Source: Sympetrum striolatum (lineage: Eukaryota > Arthropoda > Insecta > Odonata > Libellulidae). From it: DNA of 64,000 nucleotides. A program made the translations under genes and the position numbers. The stretch is from NCBI GenBank assembly GCA_947579665.1, contig OX388347.1, positions 37,270,943 to 37,334,942 of the forward strand. The letters run 5' to 3'. The notes beneath the pieces were generated by a model. The model was not told the DNA's origin. It did not search any database and saw only the letters and a program-made list of their open reading frames with translations. This document shows positions 35,670 to 49,200 of this stretch, in pieces; position 1 is the stretch's first letter; each line of letters begins with the position of its first letter.

Positions 35670-36041
35670 AATGTGAAATTCCACCAATTTACGCTAGACA
35701 ATATTTATGTAATCGTCACTTAAATTCGTTGAAACATCATTAATGAGCACAAAATTGAAAGAAACTTGGGTGTTCGTTGAAAAGAATAAATAGAGCTAAT
35801 TCATATTTGTATTCAGCTGCAAGGTAATTCTTTCAGATAGCATTTATATAATATACATAATAGTACTTATCGCTTCAATCCCTCAGATACACCTGCCAAA
35901 TCACCCATCCTCTCGCATAAGTCCATGCATTTATGTATCAATTCAATGATGTCTAATTTCCTACTCCTCTTTTAGCATACGTTCAGAATTTAAACGTTAA
36001 ACATAACAAATAAATCAAGAGGCATCTCAATCCTTCCTCTA

Positions 36042-36126
36042 ACTAAAAACTTTCATTCATTATCACTCGTATCATTGCGTCGTATCATGTGACTGCTCAA
36101 AATCATATGCATTTTTTATTCTTACT
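36042..36126. repeat. direct repeat, copy 2
   Basis: Diverged copy of 35479-35563 on the same strand. Confidence 0.75.
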
Positions 36127-36227
36127 TTAATTTGTTATATTTCGATGTTAGTCACTGTTTTATTTTTATCTAGATCAAGAGTTATTTCATCATTTATCTA
36201 ATTGGCGTATAAAAAGAGATGAATATA

Positions 36228-36998
36228 ATGAATGAAATAGGTTAACGCCGAAAGGATTGAAGAAAAACGACTTTGCAAGTTTTTATATTAAAATTCGCGA
36301 TGCTAGTTAAAAAATTTGTGAAACGTTTTTAGGATGAAATCGTCCATACTTGTTGAGATAGCAACAGAAGAAGTTGCAAAATTAGCACCATTAAATAAGT
36401 GATTTTTTAAAGTTTTACTCTCTCATCGATTTTTATTATTCAACTTAGTCCTTTGAACTGGATTAAAATAATTACGAAACAAAGTTTTCTCAGTTTGTGT
36501 AGTAGAAACTACTCTGTAGCCTATTATTGTTGTAGAGATTCATTTTTATTTTATCAGTCTAATTATAAAATTGTTTCTACTAAGTTAAATAAGAGATGTA
36601 GATAAACGCAGAAAGGATTGAAACAAAACGTATTCGTAAGTTATCAGAGTATGGTTTACAAAGTTTGGTAAAGAACTAGGTGGAAGGTTTTAGGATAAAA
36701 CTTCATACTTGAGGAAATAAAAGTAGAAGAAAATGCGAAATAAACACCATTAACTTTAAGATCAACTCTTAGTTTAAATAGTTAATCGATTACCATTATA
36801 CAATTAGTCCTTTGATTTGGATTTACACAATAACTAAACAAATATTTGTTCAGATTTGATGCTATCATGGTGAAAAGCTTGTACAAACTAATTTCGAGTT
36901 AACACTCAGCCAATTTCTACTGAATTTTATACAATTATATATACACAACAGTTTATACAAATATTTATTTAGTTTGTATTGCAGAAACTACTCTGTAT
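36228..36998. repeat. diverged tandem duplication, ~361-bp period
   Basis: Copy A (about 36228-36520) and copy B (about 36588-36998) share AAAGGATTGAA.AAAACG, TTTTAGGAT.AAA, TTAGTCCTTTGA.TTGGATT-like and AGAAACTACTCTGTA blocks in the same order. The offset is 361 bases at the start and 479 at the end, so copy B carries ~118 extra bases near its 3' side. Confidence 0.75.
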
Positions 36999-39900
36999 CA
37001 TTTTGCCCGTCATTAAGGGTTAAAGTTCAATAATTTTAGCCACTCTCCCGACACTTATGAAAGCACATAAGTTGATCGTTTTATAATGTGCACATCCCGC
37101 GGGAGGATCTACGCGTCGAAATGAAACGTGAGGAAGAAAGGAAACAGAGAAGATTGAAAATTTTGGAAAAAAATCCAACATAATCAGAACAGTAATTTAG
37201 CCGACCCAGCAGTTTTAAGGCAATTTAATTTAATTTCTGCATGAAAATGTCCGTGATATAATATACTGGTGCATTCCTCAAAATTGTTTTTAAAACACAG
37301 GCAACCGAGATTCCACTGGTTTGTGTACATAATTTTGAAGGAACGGACTACGTAATAGCAGGAGAAAACCGATGATACGAGGGTTTGGGGCGATTCCATA
37401 AGCCACTCCCTGTAGCGGACGCATACAATATCTCGAAGTAATTATCTTTTCTTCTACGCTTTTCTCACGCCATTAAAATGCTTTTCTCTCTTGGCGTTTT
37501 TATTGTACAGTTGAGCAAATAACACGGGTCATCTACCTTGAGATGTTTACATAGTAATTTTGATTTATTCGAATGTTTTTTGCTGCAGTAGAATTATATA
37601 TTCTACTTACCATCCAGGTGAAAATAATAATTCAGTATAATGTTCCATCAACCCGTCGTTAGATGATTTACCGAGACAACCATTTGGATCTATTCCAATG
37701 GATACCGAACAGATTTACTGGACGGAGAACAAGAGAGGAATTTATACAACACTTTAAAAGCGTAAGGAACGATATTCATTGATAAGTTGCCGGTCTCTCA
37801 TATTTATTCCGTCATATTCCCTTCATTTTTATTCCAGCAGCATGCAAAACGTTTTTCAAGAATATCTTCATTAAATGATTATTGTAGCTTCGAAAAGCAT
37901 GCAGATGTAGCTCATTAATAACTTAGTATACTATAGTTTGAAACTTATTCAATAATAGAAGTAGATATTTGTGATGTTTCCGTGAGATTTAGATGATATA
38001 TATGCAGGCTAATTACGATTCTTTTAAGCACATGATGTTCCAACCTCGACTTAATGATATAAATTGCTAATAATCACAATGGGCTCATTTACCAAATTAC
38101 GATAAATTTTTATTTTATATGTCACGCAGGAAAGTGAAGATGAGAATTTTCAATTTAAGAAGTATATTAGTTCCCAAAATATAAATTTCATAATATCCGT
38201 TTAACATAAGATATTTCAGATTTAAGATGGGACTACTGATGCATATTTTTTATTAATTTTTACGAAGAGAGTGACTTGCTTTGTTTCAAACAAAATCTGA
38301 ACTTGGCAACAAATTGTTTTAACGCTCAACCAAGCTCAAAGCTCAATTTGGTTTGCATTAAGAAAGTAGGATTTAAATTTTATTAAGTAAACGTTCCATT
38401 ATTATTTTAGAGAACAATCAGACTTTAGTCATCTTTATGATGAGCTAAAATGAAAAAAATATATCAGCGTAATATGAAAGCCATGATTCACATTTCTTGA
38501 TCTGAAGAGTAACTTTTGATAACCTATTGTTAAGCCATTACTTTTTTTACTGCTGATTCCTATGTTGGGAAATTTACGCCACTTAGCCTGTAGCTCTTGA
38601 AATTTTGATTTCAGGGCATTTAGGATTAGGGAAAGATAGGGAAAGAAAGACCTTGCACGTACATGCGTGCCACTAAAAATCCTGGCAATTCTTGAATTCA
38701 AGTAACAGTCCATTGTTGCCGTTTAAAATGTAAATATTTTAGAAGAAATCACGTGAAAACTACGTAATGGTCAAATATGGGTGTAAGAAAATTTTGGGTG
38801 GCTTGAGAAAAGAAATGTTGGCACCCAGGCTCAAAAAGCTTTTCCCTAGCTTCTTTAGAGCTTTCTCTTGTTTATGAAATTTGTAGTTCGTAAAGTGTGG
38901 GGCAAACTCTCGAGGACTCTAAAATCTGGAATTATTCCTTGGATACTTCAATGCTTTAACCGTTATTTTGATTTAATTAGATAGTACGCCAATCGGTATG
39001 AAAGTAAAAAGCATTATGGTTGTATGAGATGATTAGTCGAACTGTAAAGCAAAATTAAATGAATAAATTCCAAGTATTACTGCCTAGAAGTCCCACAAAT
39101 AACTTTTCTCAAAGAAAGATACTAAGAGGAAGAATAACTAAAGATCACATGAAAGGAGTTATGAGCTTGAGAAAGTACTGATGTGATGAAAATAGAAAAA
39201 TAATTGTAAATTAATATCTTATCTATAAGCATTTACACCTTTTCTCAGCTTAAATTATATTTAATTAAGAATTAATGTCTGGGATACTGAGTAATTTCAT
39301 GTATTATTTCATTAAAAATTAAGGTAAAAAAATATGATATAATTTAAATGTAAACTAAAATCGCTGCCTATAATTGTATTGATTATTGTTCCATCAATGC
39401 CGATGTGTGAGTTGTTTTTAAATGAAAGATTACGTTGAAATACTATACTCTATGAAAGGAAATCGGAAAAATAATATCTTCCTGTGACTTTATTTAATCC
39501 GATAAACCTATAAAAAGCTCTATAAAATAGTGTTCAGTAACTTCTTATTAATTAATTATGCGTAACATTTAGATATTTTTTAAGCGCTTCATAAAACTGA
39601 TTTTTTCAATCGATGGAAAGTGTAGAAAGTTTGAGAACAAATAAATAAAGTGATTTTTGAGTAATCAATACAGTGTGATATGGAGCAGTTATTCACCAAA
39701 AAGTAAACTCTGATATCCTTCATTAAGTTGAAAAATTCCCTTGAGTTCTCCAAAGAATTTCTCCCATTATCACGTACATCCTGGGGAAACACTTAGGATG
39801 GACTCTGTACCACGACTGGATCGAGTAGAAAATCTTCAATCACGCGGATTTAGAGATAGTAAAAACTTAAATACGTATATGGAAAAAATACTGCATATGA

Positions 39901-41450
39901 TAGAAATCCACTTTGGTTAGACATGGAAAGATTCAAACACTGCAAGAAGTTGTGGAAGATGTCAGTAAGAATCGTATTGAATTGACGCGATACGAAAATT
40001 TCATGCAGACCTTAAATTGATTTTCGCATCCGGGTGATAATGGAATTCTGGGAAGGGAATCCAGGGACTTATGGCAATGAAGAATCACGCCAAAAACTTA
40101 AACGGGTAAGTGGCACAGATCGACAAATAGGGATTGCGACTGAAATTTTGAGCAACGAGAAATCTTAAAGGATAGAAAGCCTTAATCCCCAACGGTGGTG
40201 CTGCCTGATTCATCGCCAAATATTGCGAAATGCGTCGCGTGTCCTTTGCAATCGAACACGCTCCTCGACTTCATATATACATTTTTTCGCGATGCCTACG
40301 TTGCGGAATAGCCGGACTCGGCCAACAGGACGAGGATCGCGCTTTTAACCACACGGATAATAAAACTCCTTGGCGCCGATTCTGATCCAAATCTTTCCTA
40401 AACATCCTCCAGGCAAACGTCAATGTTCGGTGAGATGATTCACACAGATAAAAGAAGTCTTTAGAAACACTAGGACACTGGTAAATGGAAAATGACATAA
40501 GGAAGAATTGGAAAATAAATTGAGAAAATTGCTTCTTGAGAAATGAAATAATGAATGAAATGTATTATTACACACTAAGAACCTTGAGTCTTTAAATCCG
40601 CAAGTTATTTTCTTCTGCATAATTTTTAATATATTTCTTTAAAATTTTATACGACTAATGATCAGATGTAAAATCAGACGTGATAGACTTAATCTTTCCC
40701 TAATAAAATACGTTATATTATAATTATAAAAACTTTTAGTAAGTAGTCGAAAAAGCATCTTGTAGGAGATAGGTTGGCTAAAATAACCTTTGATGGAAAT
40801 TATTCATGAAGAAGATGTACTGTAAAACTTCTCATGTTTCGATGTGGCAAATTACTTTAAATATTACCTAACAATTTTCTACACAGGATTGAATGATTCT
40901 AATTTAAAATAAATACCTTCTCCATTTCGACCTCTCCAGTTTCAATTAGAGGTTTATAACCTTTCCTCGTTTTGTTAGTATTCCGTAACCCCGTTGTCAC
41001 CAGTTTTGGAAACAGCCCAGATCACTGAACTTCCAGGAAATACTCAATGTACTACACTTTAGTAGCAAAACCAAGAAATCGTTTTCTTCTACACCTGATA
41101 GCATGGCCATTGAAATGGTTATTGGGTATTTCATAGAAGCTGAGTAATATAGGACTTCCGATAGTTTCCAGAAGAGAGTTTTTATACCTCTAATTCATAA
41201 ACAAACGGGTTAAAATATCTTTCCTTACGCCCGTTTTAGCGCAGATTCTCAACTTACGGTTGAGGATTATCGACCACATAAACCCGTAAAAAAACTGTTA
41301 ATAAGGTCTTTATTAAGGCGAGATTGAGACTGAAAAGAATCTCTTTCCATCTCACCTTTCTTCAATGACATTATAGATGTAAAACGTTTTTGTAGGTGAA
41401 TAAAAATAGAGAGGAAAATTTTATGAACGGGTGCAAGAAAAACCCAAGGT
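36999..41450. other. no gene recognised
   Basis: AT-rich, with a CpG-richer patch at about 39780-40430. Frames at 37184-37399, 38435-38713 and 40271-40620 (minus) show no motifs. Confidence 0.45.
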
Positions 41451-41456
41451 GATATC

Positions 41457-41506
41457 TTAGGAGACAGATTTAATAGGACTTAGGAGACAGAGTTAATAAG
41501 AGACAG
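41457..41506. repeat. short tandem repeat, ~23-bp unit
   Basis: About 2.3 copies of a unit built on TTAGGAGACAG.TTAATA. Confidence 0.7.
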
Positions 41507-41539
41507 TACTGAAGGGATAGCAGATATTCACTTAATTTC

Positions 41540-42120
41540 TAGCCAGCAAAGAATCTCCGAGTTGGTATAGGACAGAGTGAGCGAATGATTTTTTTTCTCG
41601 ACGGTGGAACTGACTTCTCCATCAGCTCCACCCCGGCGTGGGGCGAAGTAGGAAGAGAAGAGAGGGTGGGCGGGGGATGGACTGAACCCCTCCTTTCCTC
41701 CGGGGGATATGCCACACTCAGCGACCACTCCCACATGACCGGCCTAACCTCGCTTACTGGGAGTCCGCCCCTCCACTCTCTTGCCTCCACAGTTAAACTC
41801 CCCAGGGGGTCGAGAGGGCAAGGGGGTGAGGAGGCGATGGGATGGGACGGGTGCGGTGGAGTGGGTGACGACGAGGTGCGTGGGAGGGAGGGGATGCGAT
41901 TTATTGGAGCTCGTTCCACAATACGACCGCTTTCTTTTGATTGGGGACGGCCAACTCTATCTATGCTTTACCTCTCTCCACCGGAGGAAGATGAGGAAAG
42001 TAGGTCTGCCCCGTACGCTGAGATCTGGATCAATTTTTTCCGCTACGTGAGGGATCGGCTTGGTAGGATATGGTCGCGGGGAAGACGATTCAAAACACAT
42101 CACCACTGAGAGGATATCGG
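41540..42120. other. GC-rich low-complexity island with G-runs
   Basis: Open on both strands (41585-42109 plus, 174 aa; 41539-41919 minus, 126 aa) because of G/C-rich composition. The predicted proteins are Gly/Ser/Pro/Arg-rich without domains, so I do not call genes. G-runs at 41805-41809, 41816-41818, 41822-41826, 41839-41841, 41844-41846 and 41849-41851 could form a G-quadruplex. Confidence 0.5.
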
Positions 42121-44340
42121 TATAACATTACGGCCAATAAGCCGTTAAGAAATTTCCCTATATCGTCATGATGCACATATTTGGAAGCCTATTTTATAGG
42201 AAGTTTGTAAAGAACTAAAGCCGAAGGTAATTCTCTCTTTTTAGTAGTAACAGTACAAGTACTATCAAAAGTGCTTCGACAGCGTATGCTTGTTTCACAC
42301 ATGGGCTCTTAGTATATCTGTTTAGGTTTTAGTGACAAATAATTGAGTAAATAAACATATATTGCATTAATTTTAGTTAGGATATAATCTTTATACCTTT
42401 TTCATCACACATGCATTCACTGGATATATTTACAAGCATAGATGGATGTATTTAATAGAACTTACCTTATATGGGTTAGATGTGAGAGAAATCGTTTAAT
42501 TTCAATCTTACCCAAATAAAGACGTTTTATAAGAACTAATATTAATATCGGAAAAGAAGGATCTTTAACTTATTTCCCCAATTTCGTTAGCCTGTTTTTG
42601 CCGGGTTCTATTATACGTACAGTACCAAATTTGCTATCAATGTCAGGAGTCTAACAGATCCATAAACATATCATAAAAGTGTGAATTTCACACGTTGTCA
42701 GATATTTTTTTGATAACTGAACGAAAATATATATGCCTGCTAAGTCTCTCGTATGTGCTAAATATTTTATAGCTTCTAAGTGATGGAAAAATTCTGGATA
42801 TAATTTGTTTAAAGAATATCTGAGAGTTAAATGTATGTTATTTTGATCGCGATGGAGGCATTTTAATAAGATATTTGTTCGTGGTATCGAGTCGCATTAA
42901 ATTCTTTCATTGATTAACACCTTCGATAGTTATTTTTTACGTAGAAATATAAGGGTATTGAAGAAATGCGAAATATAGAAGCGTAAGGAAGAATTTCACT
43001 GAAAGGATGATTTCTTCTTGAGCCTTAAAATTCCTAGGATGACTGTAAGAGAATCTAACCACATGGTTATGAGTGATCAGCTTCACAAGGAGTTTTAATT
43101 CCGTTAACAATGAAAAATAAAGAGAAAAATATTAATGAACTTTTAAGAGAAACAAGGTTGAATCCTCAAGACGAATTCTTGTCAACTCAAAAATTAAGGA
43201 GAACTATTATTTTTAGAGGTAATTGACATTACGGTTAGTGAAGATTCAAAACGTATGCTACACTTTAACTATCGAACTACGTTCTGAATCTGCAGTTCTT
43301 TAAATTCAACGTAGGGCAAGATTCGTGATTTCTATTTATGAGAATACCGCATATATTTGTTCTGTGTTACAAAGGTAAAATGTACTTTACTCAATGAAAC
43401 CGAATTTAAATCTATCCATTCACCACAAACTGCCTATTTTGAGGGAGAGATGAATTATCATTCTGCGGTGAAAGTTACCCCGTTCTAGAAATGGAACACT
43501 GATGAGATTTTAGAAAGGATCAGGAGGAACAATATGGGCCCATAAAGGGGGCCTGTGTTAGATCTAGAGGCTGAGAAGAAAGGAAAGAAAGCATAAGATA
43601 TTTTAAAATTCATGGTTACTTCGGTAAAGCTTGCAGCAAGTAATATATATATACGGCAGCAAGCAAAAATATATTGAATGATAGGGAAGTCGACTAACAA
43701 TTTTTTAAGCATCGCATAATTACTCTTTGAAGTGACCACTTTTATATTGATACCTTTTGAAAGTACATAGGAATTTTTTCATAGATTTCATGCTCAATAA
43801 ATGTTTAAAAAAATTATGATTATATTGCTGGATTTCACAATTGATTACAAGTACTATTAAATGTACTATTGAATTTATCAAAATACTGCCAAGAAAAGAG
43901 ATTCAAATTGTGTCGTCTTTGACGACAATATTGCAGCTCTTCCTCTTATGATATTATCTTTACTTAGGATGTATTTGCTATTACATGGCCAAAGTTGGAG
44001 AAAACCTGGTATATAGCACTAAGTTAAAAATCAAAATTATTCTATAGAATGAGCATGTTTCAAATAATAATCTTCTGAAAAATGCCAGTCAATCATTTAT
44101 TATTTAAAAGTGATAGTCAAACTTGATTGCTATTAAAAATGGCAATAAAAGGGATTATAAAAAGGTCATTTTTGAAGGTCGTATTGTAGCAGTGATCGTA
44201 TTTTGTTATCCATACTTATGATTAAAGTTGGAAGGAGCAATGTTTGTCATTTTATATAAAAATCTAAAGTATACGGCTCAGCAAGAGAATTCCTGAAAAT
44301 CATCCTTTAAAAATTCAACTGTATTCTTTCGGATTCAGTA
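42121..44340. other. no gene recognised
   Basis: AT-rich; nothing supportable. Confidence 0.5.
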
Positions 44341-45000
44341 TAGGTATTCAAGTTATTTAGCGGGCCATACAAGTGCCCGATATTTACGCGGAAACAATGC
44401 CGTCGAACGAAAAAAAGAGAGAGAATCAATTGCGATTCGGAAGAGGGCAAAGTGAAGAGGCCATCGAGAGAGGTAAGTAGTCTCTGAGGTATCAACATCG
44501 GCGAGGAAGCCGCTAGTGCATATTTGCCCTCGAATGTATATATGTTGGCAGGAAAGGTCAGAGCGAAAGAGGAGGAGAGGTCGAGCGATATGTATGGCAA
44601 AGGGGCTGCCGAAGAGGCGTCGTGGGGGAGGAGAGGGGTAATCCTTACCTCCCTGGAGATATGGTGCTTTCCTGCCCCCGGGGGCGGCGCCTGGCCGTCC
44701 CTGCACTCAAGAGAGAGGAGAGGAAAGAATTCGTGGTGGGGTGAGGGGAAGAAAGAAGGATGGAGGTGGGTTGCGTGGGTGAGGATGGAACTGGTTTTGG
44801 GGGCGGGGGTGGATGTCTTAGGCGGGGAAGAAAGTTGTGGGAGGAGGGATGGGATGCTGGGAATGTTCCTCTCCGGTCACCCAACTCTCTCTTGTTCTCC
44901 TTCATTCGCCATATCATTCTTTCTTACTCAATCTTTCGCCCTCTTCCCTCTTTGTTTTCTCCCCTCGGGCCTTTTTCTATAACGGAATAGACATTTACAT
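44341..45000. other. GC-rich low-complexity island
   Basis: Purine-rich plus strand (44540-44860), then pyrimidine-rich (44880-44970). Five overlapping frames on both strands (for example 44524-44982 plus, 152 aa) have Gly/Arg/Ser-rich, non-domain products. Confidence 0.5.
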
Positions 45001-46370
45001 TAAAAGGAGCGGATATTCAGACTGGCGTGGGGTTAATCTCGTCCAGGTGAGCATTGTAAGACACTCTATAAGCTTGATGTTTTATATTATATTTCATGAG
45101 TACATAAATTCGATTTAGCTCATTAATTTGGCCTCAGAATACCTGAATACTTCATATTTAAAACTATCGTATAAAGAATTTGAAGCGTCGTTTAGGAATC
45201 TTCAGTGAATATTCTTCTCACCTACACACTTTATCTCTTGGCAATCTTCTATAAGTTTTCCTTCTCCTTCCTTGGCCCAGATCTCAGCGAGTCCCATCTT
45301 CTTACCTTCCTTCTTTTCCAAGCAATTATTGCATACACTTCATGGAGTTTTAATTGCCCCAAGATTTGGAGTTACCGCCACAACTTCTAAGTTTTGCTTT
45401 CTTCCATTCACTAACCCTCAATTGGGTTAGGTTTGCTTTTCTTTAGTGATTCATGTTGCTATTAAACAATGCATTGTAAAAATTTGTCGAATATTATATT
45501 TCATAAAAACCGTTGTCACAACTTCATCTACATATTTTCCATCCTTCGGCGTGTGGCAAGGGGTGTATACACCATGACTGTACTTTCCTAATCAATTACT
45601 TTCATGTATCGTTCGCGGAAAAAAATGAATTTGAAAGCGACTGTAGCCTATAACAGGAATAATGAATTGTATCAGCTACATCCTCTGAGACCGTACTTTC
45701 TCTGAATTTATTAAGTAACTAAAATCATTGCATCTTCTATCTCGTAGGGATCACTCAATTTATTATTTAGCATTAAATTTGAGAAAATTTGCTTATACCA
45801 TAGAATTTTCTTCAAACATTCATATAATCATGATTCATATTAAATATTCACCTTTAAATATGTTATTAATACGAGTAAATCAAAACCGAACGAGCTTTCC
45901 AATACCTTAACGAATTAGAACTGCTATTATTCTCAGTCATTTTCTCCATTATCCCTTATTGCTGAATATCTATCCTTATGTCTTAATGGTTATTGTTTTT
46001 TCTTTATTGTTTTTTCTTTATTGTTTTCATAATAGTTTTTCGCAAATTTCTACAAGACAATTTATCTTTGTCAAACCCAATTTACTTCCTCTTTTTGTAA
46101 ACCTATTTTATTTTGTTTGCGGATTTTTTTTCCGCTAAAAGATCTCTTACCCATTCCTGTCCTTCTCCTTCTAAGTTCCTCATCTTTTCATTCTTTCTAC
46201 ACTTTTCAGATAAATGTAAATCGGCTTATATTCCCGCTGAATCCCACAACTCATTCTATTTTTCCTCTTCCTTTCTCTTTCATGTCTTTCTCCGACTTTT
46301 CTCTCCTTCTCTTCGCGAGGGAGCCACCCGCGGTAGGGCGATCCCTCTAAGAGAAAGAAAGAGAGAAGAA
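45001..46370. other. no gene recognised; CT-rich tract 46140-46320
   Basis: AT-rich, then strongly pyrimidine-rich. Frames through the CT tract are Ser/Phe/Leu-rich artefacts. Confidence 0.45.
45991..46028. repeat. 14-bp tandem repeat, ~2.7 copies
   Basis: The unit is TATTGTTTTTTCTT. Confidence 0.85.
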
Positions 46371-46373
46371 ATG

Positions 46374-46441
46374 CCTGGGCGGGGATCGAAACCTGCTCTC
46401 TCACTCCGGGGGCCGCCTTAACGTCCTCCCATCTTTCTCTC
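46374..46441 (-). other. tRNA-derived SINE-like fragment
   Basis: The minus strand carries a GTTAAGGCGG D-arm-like motif (46413-46422) resembling tRNA-Ser/Leu. It is followed by GGTTTCGATCCCCGCCC (B box at 46383-46393). Spacing is roughly tRNA-like but stems do not pair well and a CT/GA-rich flank follows. Confidence 0.4.
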
Positions 46442-46917
46442 ATCCTTTCTCCGACCTTTTCTTTCTCCCACCCGCGCCTCCGGGGTATTGGGTTCTTCCC
46501 TCCAACGTATCCCGCCTAAAACACTCCTCGGACGAAATGCCCCGGAAAAATGCATGAGAGTCGAAAATGAGACGATTCCGTAATGCAATCAGGGATGAAT
46601 AAATGGCCATAAAAGCAACGAAGGAGGTAAATAGAGTAAATAAAATGAACCCCGAAAAATCCAGTAAAACAGGTATAAATAATTATTATGCAAGCATTAT
46701 TTAGTTAGGTAAATATGATATGTGTATCTAAGGATATAATAATTCTATGGGAATTGTCAGTTTATAATGTATATATTTTATATTAATTGTGTATATAAGT
46801 TGTAGGTATATATGTATTTATATGCAAATAGAAAAAACTACCACCATGCTTAAAGCCTACCAGCAGTTAATACTGTATAATAATAATAATACGAGTAATG
46901 ATAATAATAAATAAATT

Positions 46918-47925
46918 TGGACCTCAAAGTCGAACTCCTCTGAGTCGAAAACCTCCCTAAGTCGAATCACTCGTTAATCTCTGACCGAAGACCGAAAGTT
47001 GTGGAGATTTTTTCCCTCAAACCAATCCTTTCCTTTTCCTTTCACAATATAAATATTTATATAAAACCTACATATAATGTTAGGTGGAAAAGAGGTCCAC
47101 TCAGGCTTTACTTCGTCTAATAAAGGGTAATATGTATAATAATATTAATTCCCATAAGGCCAATATATTTAAGACCTCCTTAACTCGATGGATTTTTCGG
47201 CTCCAACCTCCCTTAGTCGAATTTTCCGAAGGTTATTATCCAGGAGATACATTACAGAACTTATTTTTTTCTGAAACTGTCGTTCAGAATTGCTGAGCAA
47301 GATGCATCGACGCCAAGCAATGTTAATTTATATTTTTCTCCACAAGTAAGCTGTTCCCACTTGGTCCGACTCGACGACAAATTTTGCATTTTGTGTTTAG
47401 AGACAGCAATGCGAGTTACTCAAATCGTAAAACTTGGCCATTATTTACATAATCTTCGGCACCGATTTAACTGTTAAAGGTACCCCTAAGAATGTGAAAT
47501 ACTTAATTCTAATTGGTGTTTATTACAGGTGAAAGAATAAATGGTAAGATGCTACAAGTAGCTTAATACTATAATTTGAACCTACATCTAATTTAAGAGA
47601 AGCAACGCTGAAGATATAAAGATGTACATGTTTTTATTTTGGAACTTGTTTTGGTAAATTGTTTCATTGTATTGTAATGTATATGATGCAGATAGATGAA
47701 CCGGTATATAGCCTATTTGTATTAGTATAAAACGATTATATACTTAACAGTTATTATGATAAATCTACCACTTGGCAAAATGGCCAAATTGCAGTGAAAA
47801 TTGAAATTATATCTGAAAAAAATTTGATCAATACGCATACTACATCGTTTTATTAAGCTCGAAAACTCCGTAAGTCGAACTTTTATTCAGGTCCCTCAGT
47901 ATTCGACTTAGCGAGATTCGAGTGT
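46918..47925. mobile_element. second pogo/Tigger-like nonautonomous element
   Basis: The right end, inverted, reads TACACTCGAATCTCGCTAAG then TCGAA. The left end has GGACCTCAAAGTCGAAC and, within the next 45 bases, two more GTCGAA motifs. AAGTCGAA-type motifs also occur near the right end (47875, and inverted near 47900), a subterminal arrangement like that of arthropod Tigger relatives. The ends match only imperfectly and there is no recognisable transposase. Confidence 0.55.
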
Positions 47926-48769
47926 ATATGTATATAACGGGGAGGTATAAAATGGGCTGTGGCTTGTTTTTCTGAGAGGGGCGAAGGAAGAAAAAGAAAA
48001 CTCCGGGCCCGTGGTTTTTAGCGAGTGCACGCGAGCTTGACGCTCGCTTAATTTAGTGTTAAAAAAGCGTTCATGAGCCTTTTCCTCGTGATAACGTCCG
48101 AGGATCTTCGTTTATTTTTCGAATAAAAAGGTCAAGGGGTCGCTCTCTCTCCCACGCGGAACCTACGAACAATAGAAGAGTAGTGAAATTTTTTTCGATT
48201 CACTCTCCCACCGCCCTCTCTCGAATCACAAGGGCGAGATCTCCTCCGGAATATATCATCGATCAAAATGTATCGAATTTTGACGTGCTCGTTAGCGAAT
48301 GCATGCTGATCGACCGGTATCAGTACTGTTGCCCAGAGAAAGAGCCGAAAAACACACCGACAAGATCGTATGTCATTGGCCTTATTTGCTGGCGGAATAA
48401 GACGTATCATGGAATTCTTTGGATTGATGAAGCCATGAATTGTTGTCTACAATTGTCACTCATGGAAATAGAGAGTTTTTGGAAATCACCAGTCGAGACT
48501 TGAAATATCTCTTCATCATGTAAATATAGAAGTTATTTTTTTACAGATATAGAAAGAGCACTCTCTCTGAAGACGTAGTTACCATTCATTAACAAAATAA
48601 TCGAGAATTGTAAGTACCAATCAAATCAAAATTACTTTATTGGAGAATAATTCTCGACCACACTGAATGGATTCTAGTATGAAATATTCATGTGTAGCCT
48701 ATGAAGGCTGGAACCAGTGCTGTCAATACTTAAAAAATTAATATGTTGGTAATCAGGTGTATAAACCAT
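47926..48769. other. no gene recognised; CpG-rich patch 47930-48420
   Basis: Overlapping frames 48132-48410 (minus) and 48183-48503 (plus, 106 aa) have no recognised domain. Confidence 0.4.
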
Positions 48770-49200
48770 TGTCATACGTTGATAGAAGGTTAACAGTATA
48801 CACGTTTGAATCAAGTTGAAGATCTCTCTAGTTACCTTTGATTTTAGTTTTATAAATTTTAGTATGATATACATACCTAAAAGTAGGGGATCCTATATTA
48901 GTTAATTTCCGAAATATTTCCGTCTCTTTGACGCGGCTTTGAATTATAATTAAAGCTGTATACTCTGGTAACGTTTTTTTAACGATTGTCATACGTTGAT
49001 AGAAGACGAACAATATAAAAGGTAAGATGAAGCTGAATATCCCTATAGTTAACTTTAACTTTAGTTTTATCAATTTTAGTATGATTTACATTCGTTTCGG
49101 GGATCCGATACTATGTTTTTTCCGAGATATTTCCATCTCTTTGACGTGGCTTTAAATAATCATAAAACATGTATTCTCTGGTAAGGTTTTTTTAAGTTAA
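48770..49200. repeat. tandem duplication, 217-bp period, two copies
   Basis: TGTCATACGTTGATAGAAG starts at 48770 and 48987. Both copies also share TTTAGTTTTAT.AATTTTAG, TATGAT.TACAT, GGGGATCC, ATATTTCC.TCTCTTTGACG and TCTGGTAA.GTTTTTTTAA in order. A partial earlier copy may end at 48769. Confidence 0.88.

Noticed and set aside
41585..42109. 174-codon plus-strand frame
   Set aside because: The opposite strand is also open (41539-41919), the product is Gly/Ser/Arg-rich without a domain, and the DNA is GC-rich low complexity.
44524..44982. 152-codon plus-strand frame
   Set aside because: It shares its island with four other open frames on both strands. The composition alone explains the lack of stops.
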